Below are positions 35,099 to 44,219 of a DNA stretch of 64,000 nucleotides, piece by piece. Below the pieces are notes generated by a model that ran no database searches, was not told where the DNA came from, and saw only the letters and a program-made list of their open reading frames with translations. The stretch is from NCBI GenBank assembly GCA_023415825.1, contig JAEZJF010000029.1, positions 47,647 through 111,646 of the forward strand, given 5' to 3'. How positions within the stretch are numbered: the stretch's first letter is position 1; each line of letters begins with the position of its first letter. A program made the translations under genes and the position numbers. Source of the DNA: Bacillota bacterium (GTDB lineage: Bacteria > Bacillota > Clostridia > DSM-8532).

Positions 35099-35152
35099 TA
35101 TTATTCTCTCCCTTTCAATTAATATATGTTGACTGGAATACCAGTTTCAACA

Positions 35153-36034
35153 CTATCCTTTTACTGATCCGATCATTATACCCTTGACAAAATACTTTTG
35201 GACAAACGGATAAAGCAAGATAATAGGCCCTATGGTAATAATAAATATAGCCATTTGCAGTGATTCTTTGGGTTTAACTAAGCTTCCTATTGAACTGATT
35301 TGTCCAGAGTTAATAAAAGAAATAAGGGATAATATTTTATATAGTATGTATTGAAGAGGATACAGAATCTTTTTATTGATAAACCATAGCGCCATCGTAA
35401 AATCATTCCAATAGGCAAGGGCAATAAATAGAGTTACGGTGGCAAGAATAGGCTTAGCCAGTGGAAGGATGATTTTAAAAAATGTAACAAATGGGGTCGC
35501 ACCGTCAATCTCAGCAGATTCAGCCAGTGAATCCGGTATAGTTCTAAAATAATTCCTCAAAAGGAACACGTTAAAGGGGTTGATAAGCATGGGAAGAATT
35601 AAAGCTTGAATAGAATTTTGAATGTGCAGTACTCTCGTACAAATCAAATACCATGGCAGAAGTCCTGCATTGAACACCATGGGAATGAACATAAAAAACG
35701 AAATTGCATTACGGTATTTTACTTTTTTTACTGACATAGCATAGCCAAGCATTGCACAAAGTACAACAGCAGCTATGGTCCCTAACGTTGTTACCGTGAT
35801 CGTGACTTTATATGAACTAAGTATCATGTTGTCATGTAATGCTAACTTGTATGCATCCAAGGTAATTTTTTCAGGAAAAAAACTGAATCCATTCTTGATT
35901 ATGCTGTCTTCATTGGAAATAGATACAATGATAGCCAAGATAAAAGGAACAAATGTAATTAAGCAGAACAAAATCATCACAAGTGAAATTATTATTTGTA
36001 TAGCAGAGCTGTTTTTTTTATCTCTCACACTCAT
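35153..36034 (-). CDS. ABC sugar permease, LplC/MalG type (importer 1)
   Basis: 293 residues with six membrane helices and an AAAAG-type site downstream of GGGGG. The EAA loop (DSLAESAEIDGATPFVTFFKIILPL) is the ATPase-contact motif. The C-terminus YPFVQKYFVKGIMIGSVKG is characteristic of the LplC/YtcP subgroup. It pairs with the LplB-type permease 15 nt upstream. No ATPase gene is nearby, so a shared MsmK-type ATPase encoded elsewhere is expected. Confidence 0.9.
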   Translation of the reverse strand: MSVRDKKNSSAIQIIISLVMILFCLITFVPFILAIIVSISNEDSIIKNGFSFFPEKITLDAYKLALHDNMILSSYKVTITVTTLGTIAAVVLCAMLGYAMSVKKVKYRNAISFFMFIPMVFNAGLLPWYLICTRVLHIQNSIQALILPMLINPFNVFLLRNYFRTIPDSLAESAEIDGATPFVTFFKIILPLAKPILATVTLFIALAYWNDFTMALWFINKKILYPLQYILYKILSLISFINSGQISSIGSLVKPKESLQMAIFIITIGPIILLYPFVQKYFVKGIMIGSVKG

Positions 36035-36049
36035 TATTCTTTTCCCCCA

Positions 36050-36964
36050 TTAAAAAAGCGAGTAGTCCGGATCGATTTTACGTGCTATCAAGTTGCTTCC
36101 CATGACGAATATAAAGCCGACAACAGATTGATACAGTCCGACAGCTGCCAGTGAACCAAAATCTCCGCCATTGTTAAAAAGCGCTCTGTAAAGGTAAGTC
36201 TCAATAATGTCCGTCTTATCATACAATTGCCCATTATCTGCGATTACGGCATAGACAAGCCCAAAGTCACCGTTAAAAATTTTACCGATAGCGAGCAGTG
36301 TCAGCATGGATATGACAGGAATCAGATGTGGTATAAGTATATGTCTTATTTGCTGCAGCCTTTTTGCCCCATCAAGTTCCGCTGCTTCAAATAGTTGCTC
36401 ATCTATTCCGGATATAGTCGCTAAATAGATGATTACAGTATATCCTACATTTTTCCAGACACTTGTTGCAATCAATATTGGACGCCAAACATCCGGTAGC
36501 ATATACCATTTTACCGCTTCCCCACCTAATGCCCTGATGATGTTATTGATAAGGCCATGGTCAATACTGAAAATAAGAAGTATGAACTTACTGACAATAA
36601 CAAATGAAAAGAAGTACGGAATGAACATAAGGCTTTGAAATAACCGTTTCAGGGATTTATTCCGAATTTCATTTAAAAGAAGCGCAAAAATCACGGCCAA
36701 AAGTGTTCCCCAGAAAATGTTATTTAAGTTCAGCCATACAGTATTGAAGGTAGTCCTTAAAAAATCGGAGCTGGTAAAATAGAAACGAAAGTTTTTCAGA
36801 CCGTTCCAGGGACTTCTGAATAATCCATCTGAGAAATTAAAATCCTTGAATGCAACTATGATTCCAGGCATTGGAAGATAGGCAAAAAGGAAGAATATAA
36901 TCATTGCTGGCAGAGCCATGAGGTAATACGCCCGGTTCTTAAGCAATTCGTTTTTCTTAAACAA
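36050..36964 (-). CDS. ABC sugar permease, LplB type (importer 1)
   Basis: 304 residues, TTG start after AAAGGAG. Six helices. The EAA loop EQLFEAAELDGAKRLQQIRHILIPHLIP and the N-terminal YYLMALPAMIIFFLFAYLPM are typical of LplB-type permeases. The C-terminus IARKIDPDYSLF is also characteristic. It forms the membrane channel with the following LplC-type gene. Confidence 0.9.
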   Translation of the reverse strand: MFKKNELLKNRAYYLMALPAMIIFFLFAYLPMPGIIVAFKDFNFSDGLFRSPWNGLKNFRFYFTSSDFLRTTFNTVWLNLNNIFWGTLLAVIFALLLNEIRNKSLKRLFQSLMFIPYFFSFVIVSKFILLIFSIDHGLINNIIRALGGEAVKWYMLPDVWRPILIATSVWKNVGYTVIIYLATISGIDEQLFEAAELDGAKRLQQIRHILIPHLIPVISMLTLLAIGKIFNGDFGLVYAVIADNGQLYDKTDIIETYLYRALFNNGGDFGSLAAVGLYQSVVGFIFVMGSNLIARKIDPDYSLF

Positions 36965-37056
36965 TTCCCCTTGCTCCTTTCGGAAATATAATTTAGTAAC
37001 TAAATTATAAATACCGCAGAAAGCAAAGTATACGATAGATTTCTTATAAACATGTA

Positions 37057-38616
37057 CTAATTCAATGAAGTTGATCCAATAGAAATACTGGTATTTTCTT
37101 TATACTGCTGACTCCAGTATGCTTCAAGTTCAGCTACTCCCGCTTTATCCAACTTAAAAAGCATGCTCTTATAAAACTGATAGGCTCCCTCCTTGGATTG
37201 AGCCATAATGGCCTTTGGAAATTCCCTATCCACGATATTGATAATATCCTGATGAATACCCCATAGCTTCATATCACTGGCAGGCTGCATATTCCAGATA
37301 TAAGCAGAGCTGTCATACACAAACTTGTCAGCAATCATGGTGCTTGCCATAAAGTCTTCTGATATGTCTCCAGCTTCCCTGATATTAAAATATGGATAAT
37401 ATAATAACCGGAAGTTGTCAGAGCTGTTATTTAGCTTGAAAACCTCATCACTATCCACCCTGTAATCCTTTCCCTCTTGTCCGAAATTAGCCATCAAATT
37501 ACCCTCAGGGCTCCATAAAAAGCTTAACAGCTTTAGTGTCTCTTGAATTTCCCTGCAATCCTTTGATATCATGGTCACCGTATTGCCCAGCCTGCATTCT
37601 CCGGAGAACGATACGTCCTCTACTCCTTTAAGCGGGGATATTGCGACATAATTGGAATCTTGTTTCTGTGAACCCATTCCGGAATTGATATCTGCCAGGG
37701 TTTTATAATTCATGGAAACAGCAAAGACCTTTCCTTCGTTAAGATCCTTTTGTATTTGTTCATGCTTCTTTATAAAGGCATATCTATCAAGCAATCCCTC
37801 CCTGTATAATTCATTCAGGAAGAATACCAATTGAAGATAGTTTGGGTTTTTGTATCTTATCCTGAGGTTACCGGCTTTATCCTCAAAGAAATTTCTTATA
37901 CCGAATGCTTCCTCAATTATAGACAATTGTGTACTGTCATATCCAAAAAGTGACGTAGGTATAGCCGAACTGCCTTTTATTACGGGATAATTCTCCTTAA
38001 ACATTTTCAGAACATTTATAAAGGCCTCCGGTGTATCCATATCAGGTTTACCCAGCTGCAAGTAGATATCCTTGCGGACATTAAAAGTAGCTGTCCCGAT
38101 CCCTGTTTTCCTGCTAAATCTATCCTCAGGTATAAATCCTCCCGGCAGGACATACAGCTTCCCATCCGTATATTTTAGCCGAGACCATATTTCAGCGTCG
38201 ATTTCTTCTTCGAACTCCGGTAAATACCGGTTAATAACTTCATCATAGGGCAGCACGCATTGAGTTCTGATCATTCTGTTAACATTGGAATCAGCCAGAT
38301 TTAATGTAATGATATCCGGAAGATCATCACTTGCGATCATGGATTCAAGCAAATTATTATTATCGTATTGTTCGGGCTTTATTATCTCCGGCAAAACTCC
38401 GGTAATCCGTGAAATCTCCAGCAATGCCGGGTGTTGCTCCCACTTCCCGTCAAAATCCCACTGAGGAAGGTTGACCAGCCAGCGCACCTTTGAGAAAGCT
38501 TGTGGCTGTTCTTTCTTTATATCGCCATTTGCGAGTTTGATTAAAAACGGGTCAGCAAGAACTGACGCCACAATGATAAGGAAGATACTTAGCAAAGTTT
38601 TCCCAAAAGTCTTCAT
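37057..38616 (-). CDS. Non-lipidated solute-binding protein next to the sensor kinase
   Basis: 519 residues from the ATG after GGAAGGAGG. The N-terminus KTLLSIFLIIVASVLADPFL is a hydrophobic helix but has no lipobox cysteine. The protein may therefore be released or kept as an uncleaved membrane anchor. The mature region belongs to the LplA-like SBP family (VLPEIIKPEQYDNNNLLESM, IASDDLPDIITLNLADSN). It lies between the histidine kinase (16-nt gap) and the permeases, so it may present ligand to the kinase as well as, or instead of, to the transporter. Confidence 0.8.
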   Translation of the reverse strand: MKTFGKTLLSIFLIIVASVLADPFLIKLANGDIKKEQPQAFSKVRWLVNLPQWDFDGKWEQHPALLEISRITGVLPEIIKPEQYDNNNLLESMIASDDLPDIITLNLADSNVNRMIRTQCVLPYDEVINRYLPEFEEEIDAEIWSRLKYTDGKLYVLPGGFIPEDRFSRKTGIGTATFNVRKDIYLQLGKPDMDTPEAFINVLKMFKENYPVIKGSSAIPTSLFGYDSTQLSIIEEAFGIRNFFEDKAGNLRIRYKNPNYLQLVFFLNELYREGLLDRYAFIKKHEQIQKDLNEGKVFAVSMNYKTLADINSGMGSQKQDSNYVAISPLKGVEDVSFSGECRLGNTVTMISKDCREIQETLKLLSFLWSPEGNLMANFGQEGKDYRVDSDEVFKLNNSSDNFRLLYYPYFNIREAGDISEDFMASTMIADKFVYDSSAYIWNMQPASDMKLWGIHQDIINIVDREFPKAIMAQSKEGAYQFYKSMLFKLDKAGVAELEAYWSQQYKENTSISIGSTSLN

Positions 38617-38632
38617 TGGCTCCTCCTTCCGG

Positions 38633-40327
38633 TTATTCGAGCTGCGCAGGTATTCTGATGTTAATTCTTGTACCCGGGTTTTCACTCTCTACAATTTCAA
38701 CACCGTAGTCATTTCCATATAAAAGCTTTAAGCGATCATTGACATTTTTAAGCCCATAACCAGCAGAGCTTTTCTGCAGTATCTCCTTAGCCGCCTCTCG
38801 ATCGATGCCGGGACCATTGTCCGACACGGAAAGTTCAATAAATCCATCCAGCAGCTTTCCTGCGATCACTAATAATCCCCTTCCGTCCTCCTTGGTGTCG
38901 ATGCCATGGCCAATTGCGTTTTCAACAATGGGCTGAAGGGTTATATTGATGATTTTATAGTCATAAATATTTTCATCGATCTCATACCGCACGTCAAAGC
39001 TATCGTTATGCATGATCAGCTGTATGCCTATATACAGCTTTGTAGTCTCTATCTCTTTCCTTATGGTTACTAAATTTTCCCCCTTATTCAGAACTGCTCT
39101 ATAAAAGGATGAGACACTTGTCGTTATATAACTGATTTCTTCTGCATCAATTTCGAGGGCTTTCCAATTGATAATAGACAGGGTATTATAAAGGAAATGT
39201 GGGTTGATTTGCGCTTGAAGAACCCGCATTTCCAATTCTCTCTTTTCAATATTGCTTTCATAGACTTCTTTAATCAGCATATTAATGTTACTCAGCATTT
39301 TTCCAAATTTGTTGGTCATATCACCGATTTCGTCCATATATGCGCTTTTGATTTCAATATCCATATTGCCATTGTCCACAAGATCGATTTTCCTTTTTAA
39401 TTGATCAATACGCTTGACAAAAGAATTTGAAAATAGCCAGGTGAGAAACAATAGAAATAGGATACACGCACTTACAATAATAATAGTGACTCTTAGTATA
39501 TTTTCAACATTGACTGCTATTGAGTTTACGGGAATGAAAAAATGAAACGTCCAGCCTGCAGTAGGGATATTGCTTTTAATAATGAGACACTCCTTGCCAT
39601 TAATAACGGCCATGCTTTCACTCTTCCTTATAATGTCGATTTCTTTATCCGAAAGAGCATCGTTGCTTTTTTCCATTATGACATTGTCCTTGCCATCCGT
39701 TATCAGAATTCCACCCTCGTTATATTTGAGGTCGTAAAGGGTGTCAAAAACCTTATCTTTTTGAAGACTTATGTAAATAATATTGGTTCCATCTGCGTTT
39801 TCCTTGTATATCCTGCGTATTCCATAAAGGCTGCTTTTGTCACCATACCAGTTTGTATTATTGAATTGATCCGCATCCTTCACCCAGGCAGGGTCTTTTA
39901 AGCCGCTCAATGAAAGAATAAAGTTCCCATATTCAGGAGTATTATTGCTTGTATAAATGGATATTTGCTCAATATCCTGGTTTTGAGCCAGCGTGCTTTG
40001 AAAAACCGGATCCATCTGCTCAATGATGTCCAGGTACAGAATGGTTACGTTTTTATAGTCATTGGTTACAATCTGTTGAATTCTTTTATTCATAGCTATA
40101 AAATCAATTGCACTGTCATATCTTTTGATCCTATAGTTAATATTCTCAACCAATTGGTTGACAGAATCGCTCAAACCCTGTTTCGCTTGCTGAAGCAAAA
40201 AGGTACTGGACTGAGAGTATGAGTACATACCCAGAACAGTTATAGGAATGATTATTACAACAATATACGATAAGAACAACTTATATCTGAACTTAAGATT
40301 TCTTGTATAATTAAGAATTTTTCCCAC
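38633..40327 (-). CDS. YesM-type sensor histidine kinase
   Basis: 564 residues from a GTG, overlapping the response regulator by 17 nt. Two membrane helices (about 17-37 and 280-305) flank an extracellular Cache-like domain of ~240 residues, followed by HAMP. The phosphorylatable His lies in LQAQINPHFLYNTLSIIN, and ATP-binding boxes are PIVENAIGHGIDTKEDG and DNGPGIDR with a G-rich loop (SSAGYGLKNVNDRL). YesM-family kinases sense extracellular glycans and phosphorylate YesN-type partners. Confidence 0.92.
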   Translation of the reverse strand: MGKILNYTRNLKFRYKLFLSYIVVIIIPITVLGMYSYSQSSTFLLQQAKQGLSDSVNQLVENINYRIKRYDSAIDFIAMNKRIQQIVTNDYKNVTILYLDIIEQMDPVFQSTLAQNQDIEQISIYTSNNTPEYGNFILSLSGLKDPAWVKDADQFNNTNWYGDKSSLYGIRRIYKENADGTNIIYISLQKDKVFDTLYDLKYNEGGILITDGKDNVIMEKSNDALSDKEIDIIRKSESMAVINGKECLIIKSNIPTAGWTFHFFIPVNSIAVNVENILRVTIIIVSACILFLLFLTWLFSNSFVKRIDQLKRKIDLVDNGNMDIEIKSAYMDEIGDMTNKFGKMLSNINMLIKEVYESNIEKRELEMRVLQAQINPHFLYNTLSIINWKALEIDAEEISYITTSVSSFYRAVLNKGENLVTIRKEIETTKLYIGIQLIMHNDSFDVRYEIDENIYDYKIINITLQPIVENAIGHGIDTKEDGRGLLVIAGKLLDGFIELSVSDNGPGIDREAAKEILQKSSAGYGLKNVNDRLKLLYGNDYGVEIVESENPGTRINIRIPAQLE

Positions 40328-41591
40328 AACATTCCACCCCTGCCCTATACTCTTGTGGGCTTAAGCCATAAAAGCTTTTAAACATCCTGCAAAAGTAGGA
40401 TACATTTGCATAGCCAAGCATTTCAGAGATATTGACAATTTTCATATTCGTGTCTCTCAAAAGCTTTTCAGCATTGGACAGGCGAACACCTGTAATATAT
40501 TTGCACAGGGATTGCCCTGTCTCCTTTTTAAACAGATAGCTTAAGTAGTTTGGCGACAGATACACATTTTTGGCAATCCACTCAACACTGACATCCTTCA
40601 TGTAATTTTCCTTTACCAAATCTACTACCTTGCCGATAACCTTTTTATTTGAATCATCTGTTGAACCACCGGCATAGAAAAGCGGTATATGCTGAAGAAA
40701 ATCCTTTCGTGAAAATATAATCATATTATCACCTATGGTAAGGCCATAATCCAGTACATGCTCCATGTTGGAATATTCGCTAGATACAAGGGTATAATCA
40801 CTGACAGCCTCACTGAATATAATACTTATATCCCTATTAAATTTATCATGGACTGCGTTCTGGAGTCTTTTCCCAATATCTAATAAATCCTCATTTTTTA
40901 TCGGCTCAGGAGTAATGATAAGAATAAGGCTTAGCCTTTCATCAATATTCAAATACTCGTATTTATGTTTTATGATGTCTTTGACTAATCCTATAAAGAA
41001 ATCATCATATGTATCATAAAATTTGTTTTTGAAATGAAGTAATACTGTATGAATATATTGGCCCGAAATGTCTAAGCCCGCAAAGGCCAACCGCTCTTGA
41101 AAGTCCCCGGTAGCCTTTATTCCATTAATAAGCTCTGAAAGGATCTTTTCCTTTTCATAACGTACACCCTTTTGATATCCTGCTATAATTCTGTTTCTCT
41201 CCTCACGTTCCTTTTCTTCTATACGGCAGGATTCTAGAACGCTTTCCATGACTTTTATAAATTCATCTTTTTTAATTGGCTTTAAAACATAATGAACAAC
41301 TTTGATGTTTATAGCTTGCCTTGCATAGTCGAACTCGCTATAGGCACTATATATGATGATTTTGAGGTCCGGGATCAATTTTTTTGCATTTTCGGCAAGC
41401 TCCAAACCATCCATAAATGGCATTTTAATATCGGTAAACAAGATATCGACTGGGTTTTTCTCAATAAATTCAAGAGCCTTTTTCCCATTTTCAGCCTCGT
41501 ATATGTTTAGCTCCATTCCGTATTTGTTTATCAGCATCTTTATACCATTTCTCTCTATCTGTTCATCATCAACAATCAGAATACTATACAT
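40311..41591 (-). CDS. YesN-type response regulator with AraC output domain
   Basis: 426 residues from the ATG after GGGGGGAG. An in-frame extension upstream to 41744 lacks a ribosome site. The receiver domain has acidic VDDEQIERNG, phospho-Asp in LFTDIKMPFMDGLE and Lys in VLKPIKKDE. A ~200-residue linker is followed by a C-terminal AraC helix-turn-helix pair (VEWIAKNVYLSPNYLSYLF, then ISEMLGYANVSYFCRMFK). It should activate the adjoining sugar-uptake operon when phosphorylated by the neighbouring kinase. Confidence 0.92.
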   Translation of the reverse strand: MYSILIVDDEQIERNGIKMLINKYGMELNIYEAENGKKALEFIEKNPVDILFTDIKMPFMDGLELAENAKKLIPDLKIIIYSAYSEFDYARQAINIKVVHYVLKPIKKDEFIKVMESVLESCRIEEKEREERNRIIAGYQKGVRYEKEKILSELINGIKATGDFQERLAFAGLDISGQYIHTVLLHFKNKFYDTYDDFFIGLVKDIIKHKYEYLNIDERLSLILIITPEPIKNEDLLDIGKRLQNAVHDKFNRDISIIFSEAVSDYTLVSSEYSNMEHVLDYGLTIGDNMIIFSRKDFLQHIPLFYAGGSTDDSNKKVIGKVVDLVKENYMKDVSVEWIAKNVYLSPNYLSYLFKKETGQSLCKYITGVRLSNAEKLLRDTNMKIVNISEMLGYANVSYFCRMFKSFYGLSPQEYRAGVECCGKNS

Positions 41592-41682
41592 CAATGCTCC
41601 CCCCTGATACAGTGGAAAATATACAGTTGCAGTATAACATAAATAACAAAAAAAATATAAATATTTGAGATATTCTGTATAT

Positions 41683-41733
41683 AATAAACAATGGTCCATG
41701 CTATTGAGAATCGGGCACAGACCATTGTTTATT
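41683..41733. terminator. Stem-loop closing the glycosidase operon
   Basis: Perfect 14-bp inverted repeat AATAAACAATGGTC / GACCATTGTTTATT around ~23 nt, between the secreted glycosidase 3' end and the response regulator promoter region. There is no long U-run, so termination is probable rather than certain. Confidence 0.55.
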
Positions 41734-41750
41734 TTATTACTCACGGTATG

Positions 41751-44170
41751 TCAATTAATGGCTTCAATGATCCATTGCGCACTCCATTGTCCATCCATAG
41801 AACTGCATTGTGCATAACCCGTCAGATTTTCTATGTTTATTGCCGTACTCTTCCACCGATTGGTGAACTTGAAATAGTTTCCTTCCGGATTTGACATTAC
41901 CCACTGTGCACTCCATTGATCTCCCATAGGCGACCATGCCTCTATATAAGAGTAAAGGTGTTCATTGTTCATATAATGTCCTGTTGCTGCATTTCTCAGT
42001 CTCAGGTAGCCTGAATCATATCCTTCAATGATCCACTGGGCTGATGTATCGGTTACATTCCCATATTTCACCTGTCCACCGCTTTCATATAAATAGGTAT
42101 TAGCCTGCCATCTGTTCTTGAGTCTGGCAGCTTTATATCCGTTGACAGTTGTGACCGAGCCTGCATTGTATACTCCAACCTCACTAATGGCATGTCCCCA
42201 GGAAGCTCCCCCTCCAAATACGCTTGTTACATTGATTTTGACATATCTCTTGCTTTGAGAAGCAAAAGTATATTTTCTTCTGTTATCACCACACCCGTTA
42301 TTCTCTGTAGCAACAGTCGTCCAGTTAATATTGTCGGTAGAAGTCTGAATTGTATATTGCTTTGCGTAGCTGTACATAGTGGTGCTGATAAATACCGTGT
42401 CAATGGTTTGATTGCTTCCCAAATCTATTGTTAAGGACCAGGGTATGTTTGTATTTGACTGCGCATAGGTGCTTTCATCGCCATCTACAGCATGGGAATC
42501 CGGATGTCCTGAATATGAAGCTGTATTCATTGAAGCAGTTTTCCCCAGTGCACGATTGCTTGCGATGTCAGTCGTTGAAGTATTGGTCTTCACTCTTACA
42601 ACTTCATATGGCTCTATGTTAATGGTGTATGTGCCGTTGCCGTTATTTGTATAGGCCTTGTTTTTCTGTTGATACCACTTACCGCTCTTATCATAAAATC
42701 CCGATTGGCAGGATACCGGTATCGAACCTGTAACAGTAAAGCTTCCGGCTTTAGCACTCATAAAGGTCATCGCACCAGGTACAGAAAATGCCATTCCAAC
42801 GCCTCTATTGCTGGTACTGTAATTTACATTGACCCCATTAACCATTTTTGAACCATTGTAGCTGGTTGAAGTCGAGCCCTCAACATTGAAATAGTTTATT
42901 CCTATGGGGGAATTTAGCATGGAAGCCAAGAAATATGTAGCCTTATCAAATAATCCATAGGTATCCCTGGCCTCCTGCACATAGGACTTATGTTCGGTCC
43001 CATCCGGATTCAACAGGTAGTTATCGGTTGTGGCCCATGCAGCCTCCAGCTTGTACGCTGATGAGCCGTAGCCGCCCACAGCAAGGGTCTGGATTTGTAA
43101 TGTTGGAAAATTAGAATCATCCACCCCCAGCTCAGCAATCATTTGTGCATTCCCATTGTTGGAAAGTTCGCTTCGCAAGAAATTATACAAGCCACTTTGA
43201 CCCCAACCATATGCATCATAATTAATCAAATCCAGATTAGGAGCATTTGTTGTAAATTTTACAATATCATGATCCGTCCATCCGCATAAGTTAATCCTTG
43301 TATAGCGATGTTTTGTCTGGGAGGTCTTTACCCAACCGGCAACCTTATTGATAAAATTGCATTGCGGTCTTTCATAAAAGCTGCATAGTCGCTGTATCCC
43401 CCTGAAGCATATATGCTGTTGCAGGTTGTACAATGGCATCTGTTCCAAACACCCATATCAAGCGAAGGCTCATTTTCCGTTTGAATGCCGATGACAACAT
43501 TGTTGGTATCATAGCTGTCCAAATGCTGCATCATCTTTTGAACCACTGCCTGTTCACGGGACAGCGTATCGGGATCCTCATGGCACAAATAATAGATGTT
43601 TATCCCATCACCATGCCAGCCATTGGGATACGGAGCTCCATCGGCCTTTACTCTTCTGGAATAAGTACTTGTATCATTTATTATGTAAGCAGGTACATTG
43701 ATATCATGTGCACCTCCGCAAACATTGGAGCCAAACCATAGAATTTCCATTCTGAGGCCGTATTTAAGGCACTCATTAATAGCCCAATCGAGGTTGGTCC
43801 AGTCATATGTTCCTTGTGTCGGTTCACTGTCTTTCCACTGTACCGGTATCTGAACCGTATTGATGTTCATTTGCTTTGCCCACTTAAATATTCCCAGATC
43901 GGTCATCTGTTGGTTTGTCATTCCTGTATGATAGGGATAAATATTAGGTTGATTGTATCTTCTATGATCCACCCTTATTGTCGCACCATGAATTTCATAT
44001 GGATTTCCATCCACCAATACTACTTTTTTACCATTACTAAGAGTAGCTACCTGAGATATGATTGTGCTGGCATTAACCGTCGCGGGCGTGAGAAATACAA
44101 TTTGGCCTGATAAAATTGACACTACCAATAGCATTAATAGCACCTTTTTAAAGATTTTTAACATTTTCAT
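41751..44170 (-). pseudogene. Secreted clan GH-A-type glycoside hydrolase with discoidin domain, frameshifted
   Basis: Two frames join at an A4 run at 43353-43356 (T4 on the coding strand). A fifth T would restore NAIFINKVAGWVK and give one ~806-residue protein. It has a signal peptide (1-35), a TIM-barrel glycosidase with acid/base Glu in GIQTENEPSLD and probable nucleophile in MIAELGVDDS, a discoidin/CBM32 domain (ASNRALGKTASMNTASYSG), and a C-terminal repeat region with QWSAQW motifs resembling a beta-trefoil lectin. The exact GH family is uncertain (GH5/35/42-like). As written, only the N-terminal 280 residues would be made. Confidence 0.75.
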
Positions 44171-44219
44171 ACCTCCTCGTGAACTTAATATTCCTTGGTG
44201 AGCTTGTCATGCAATCAAA

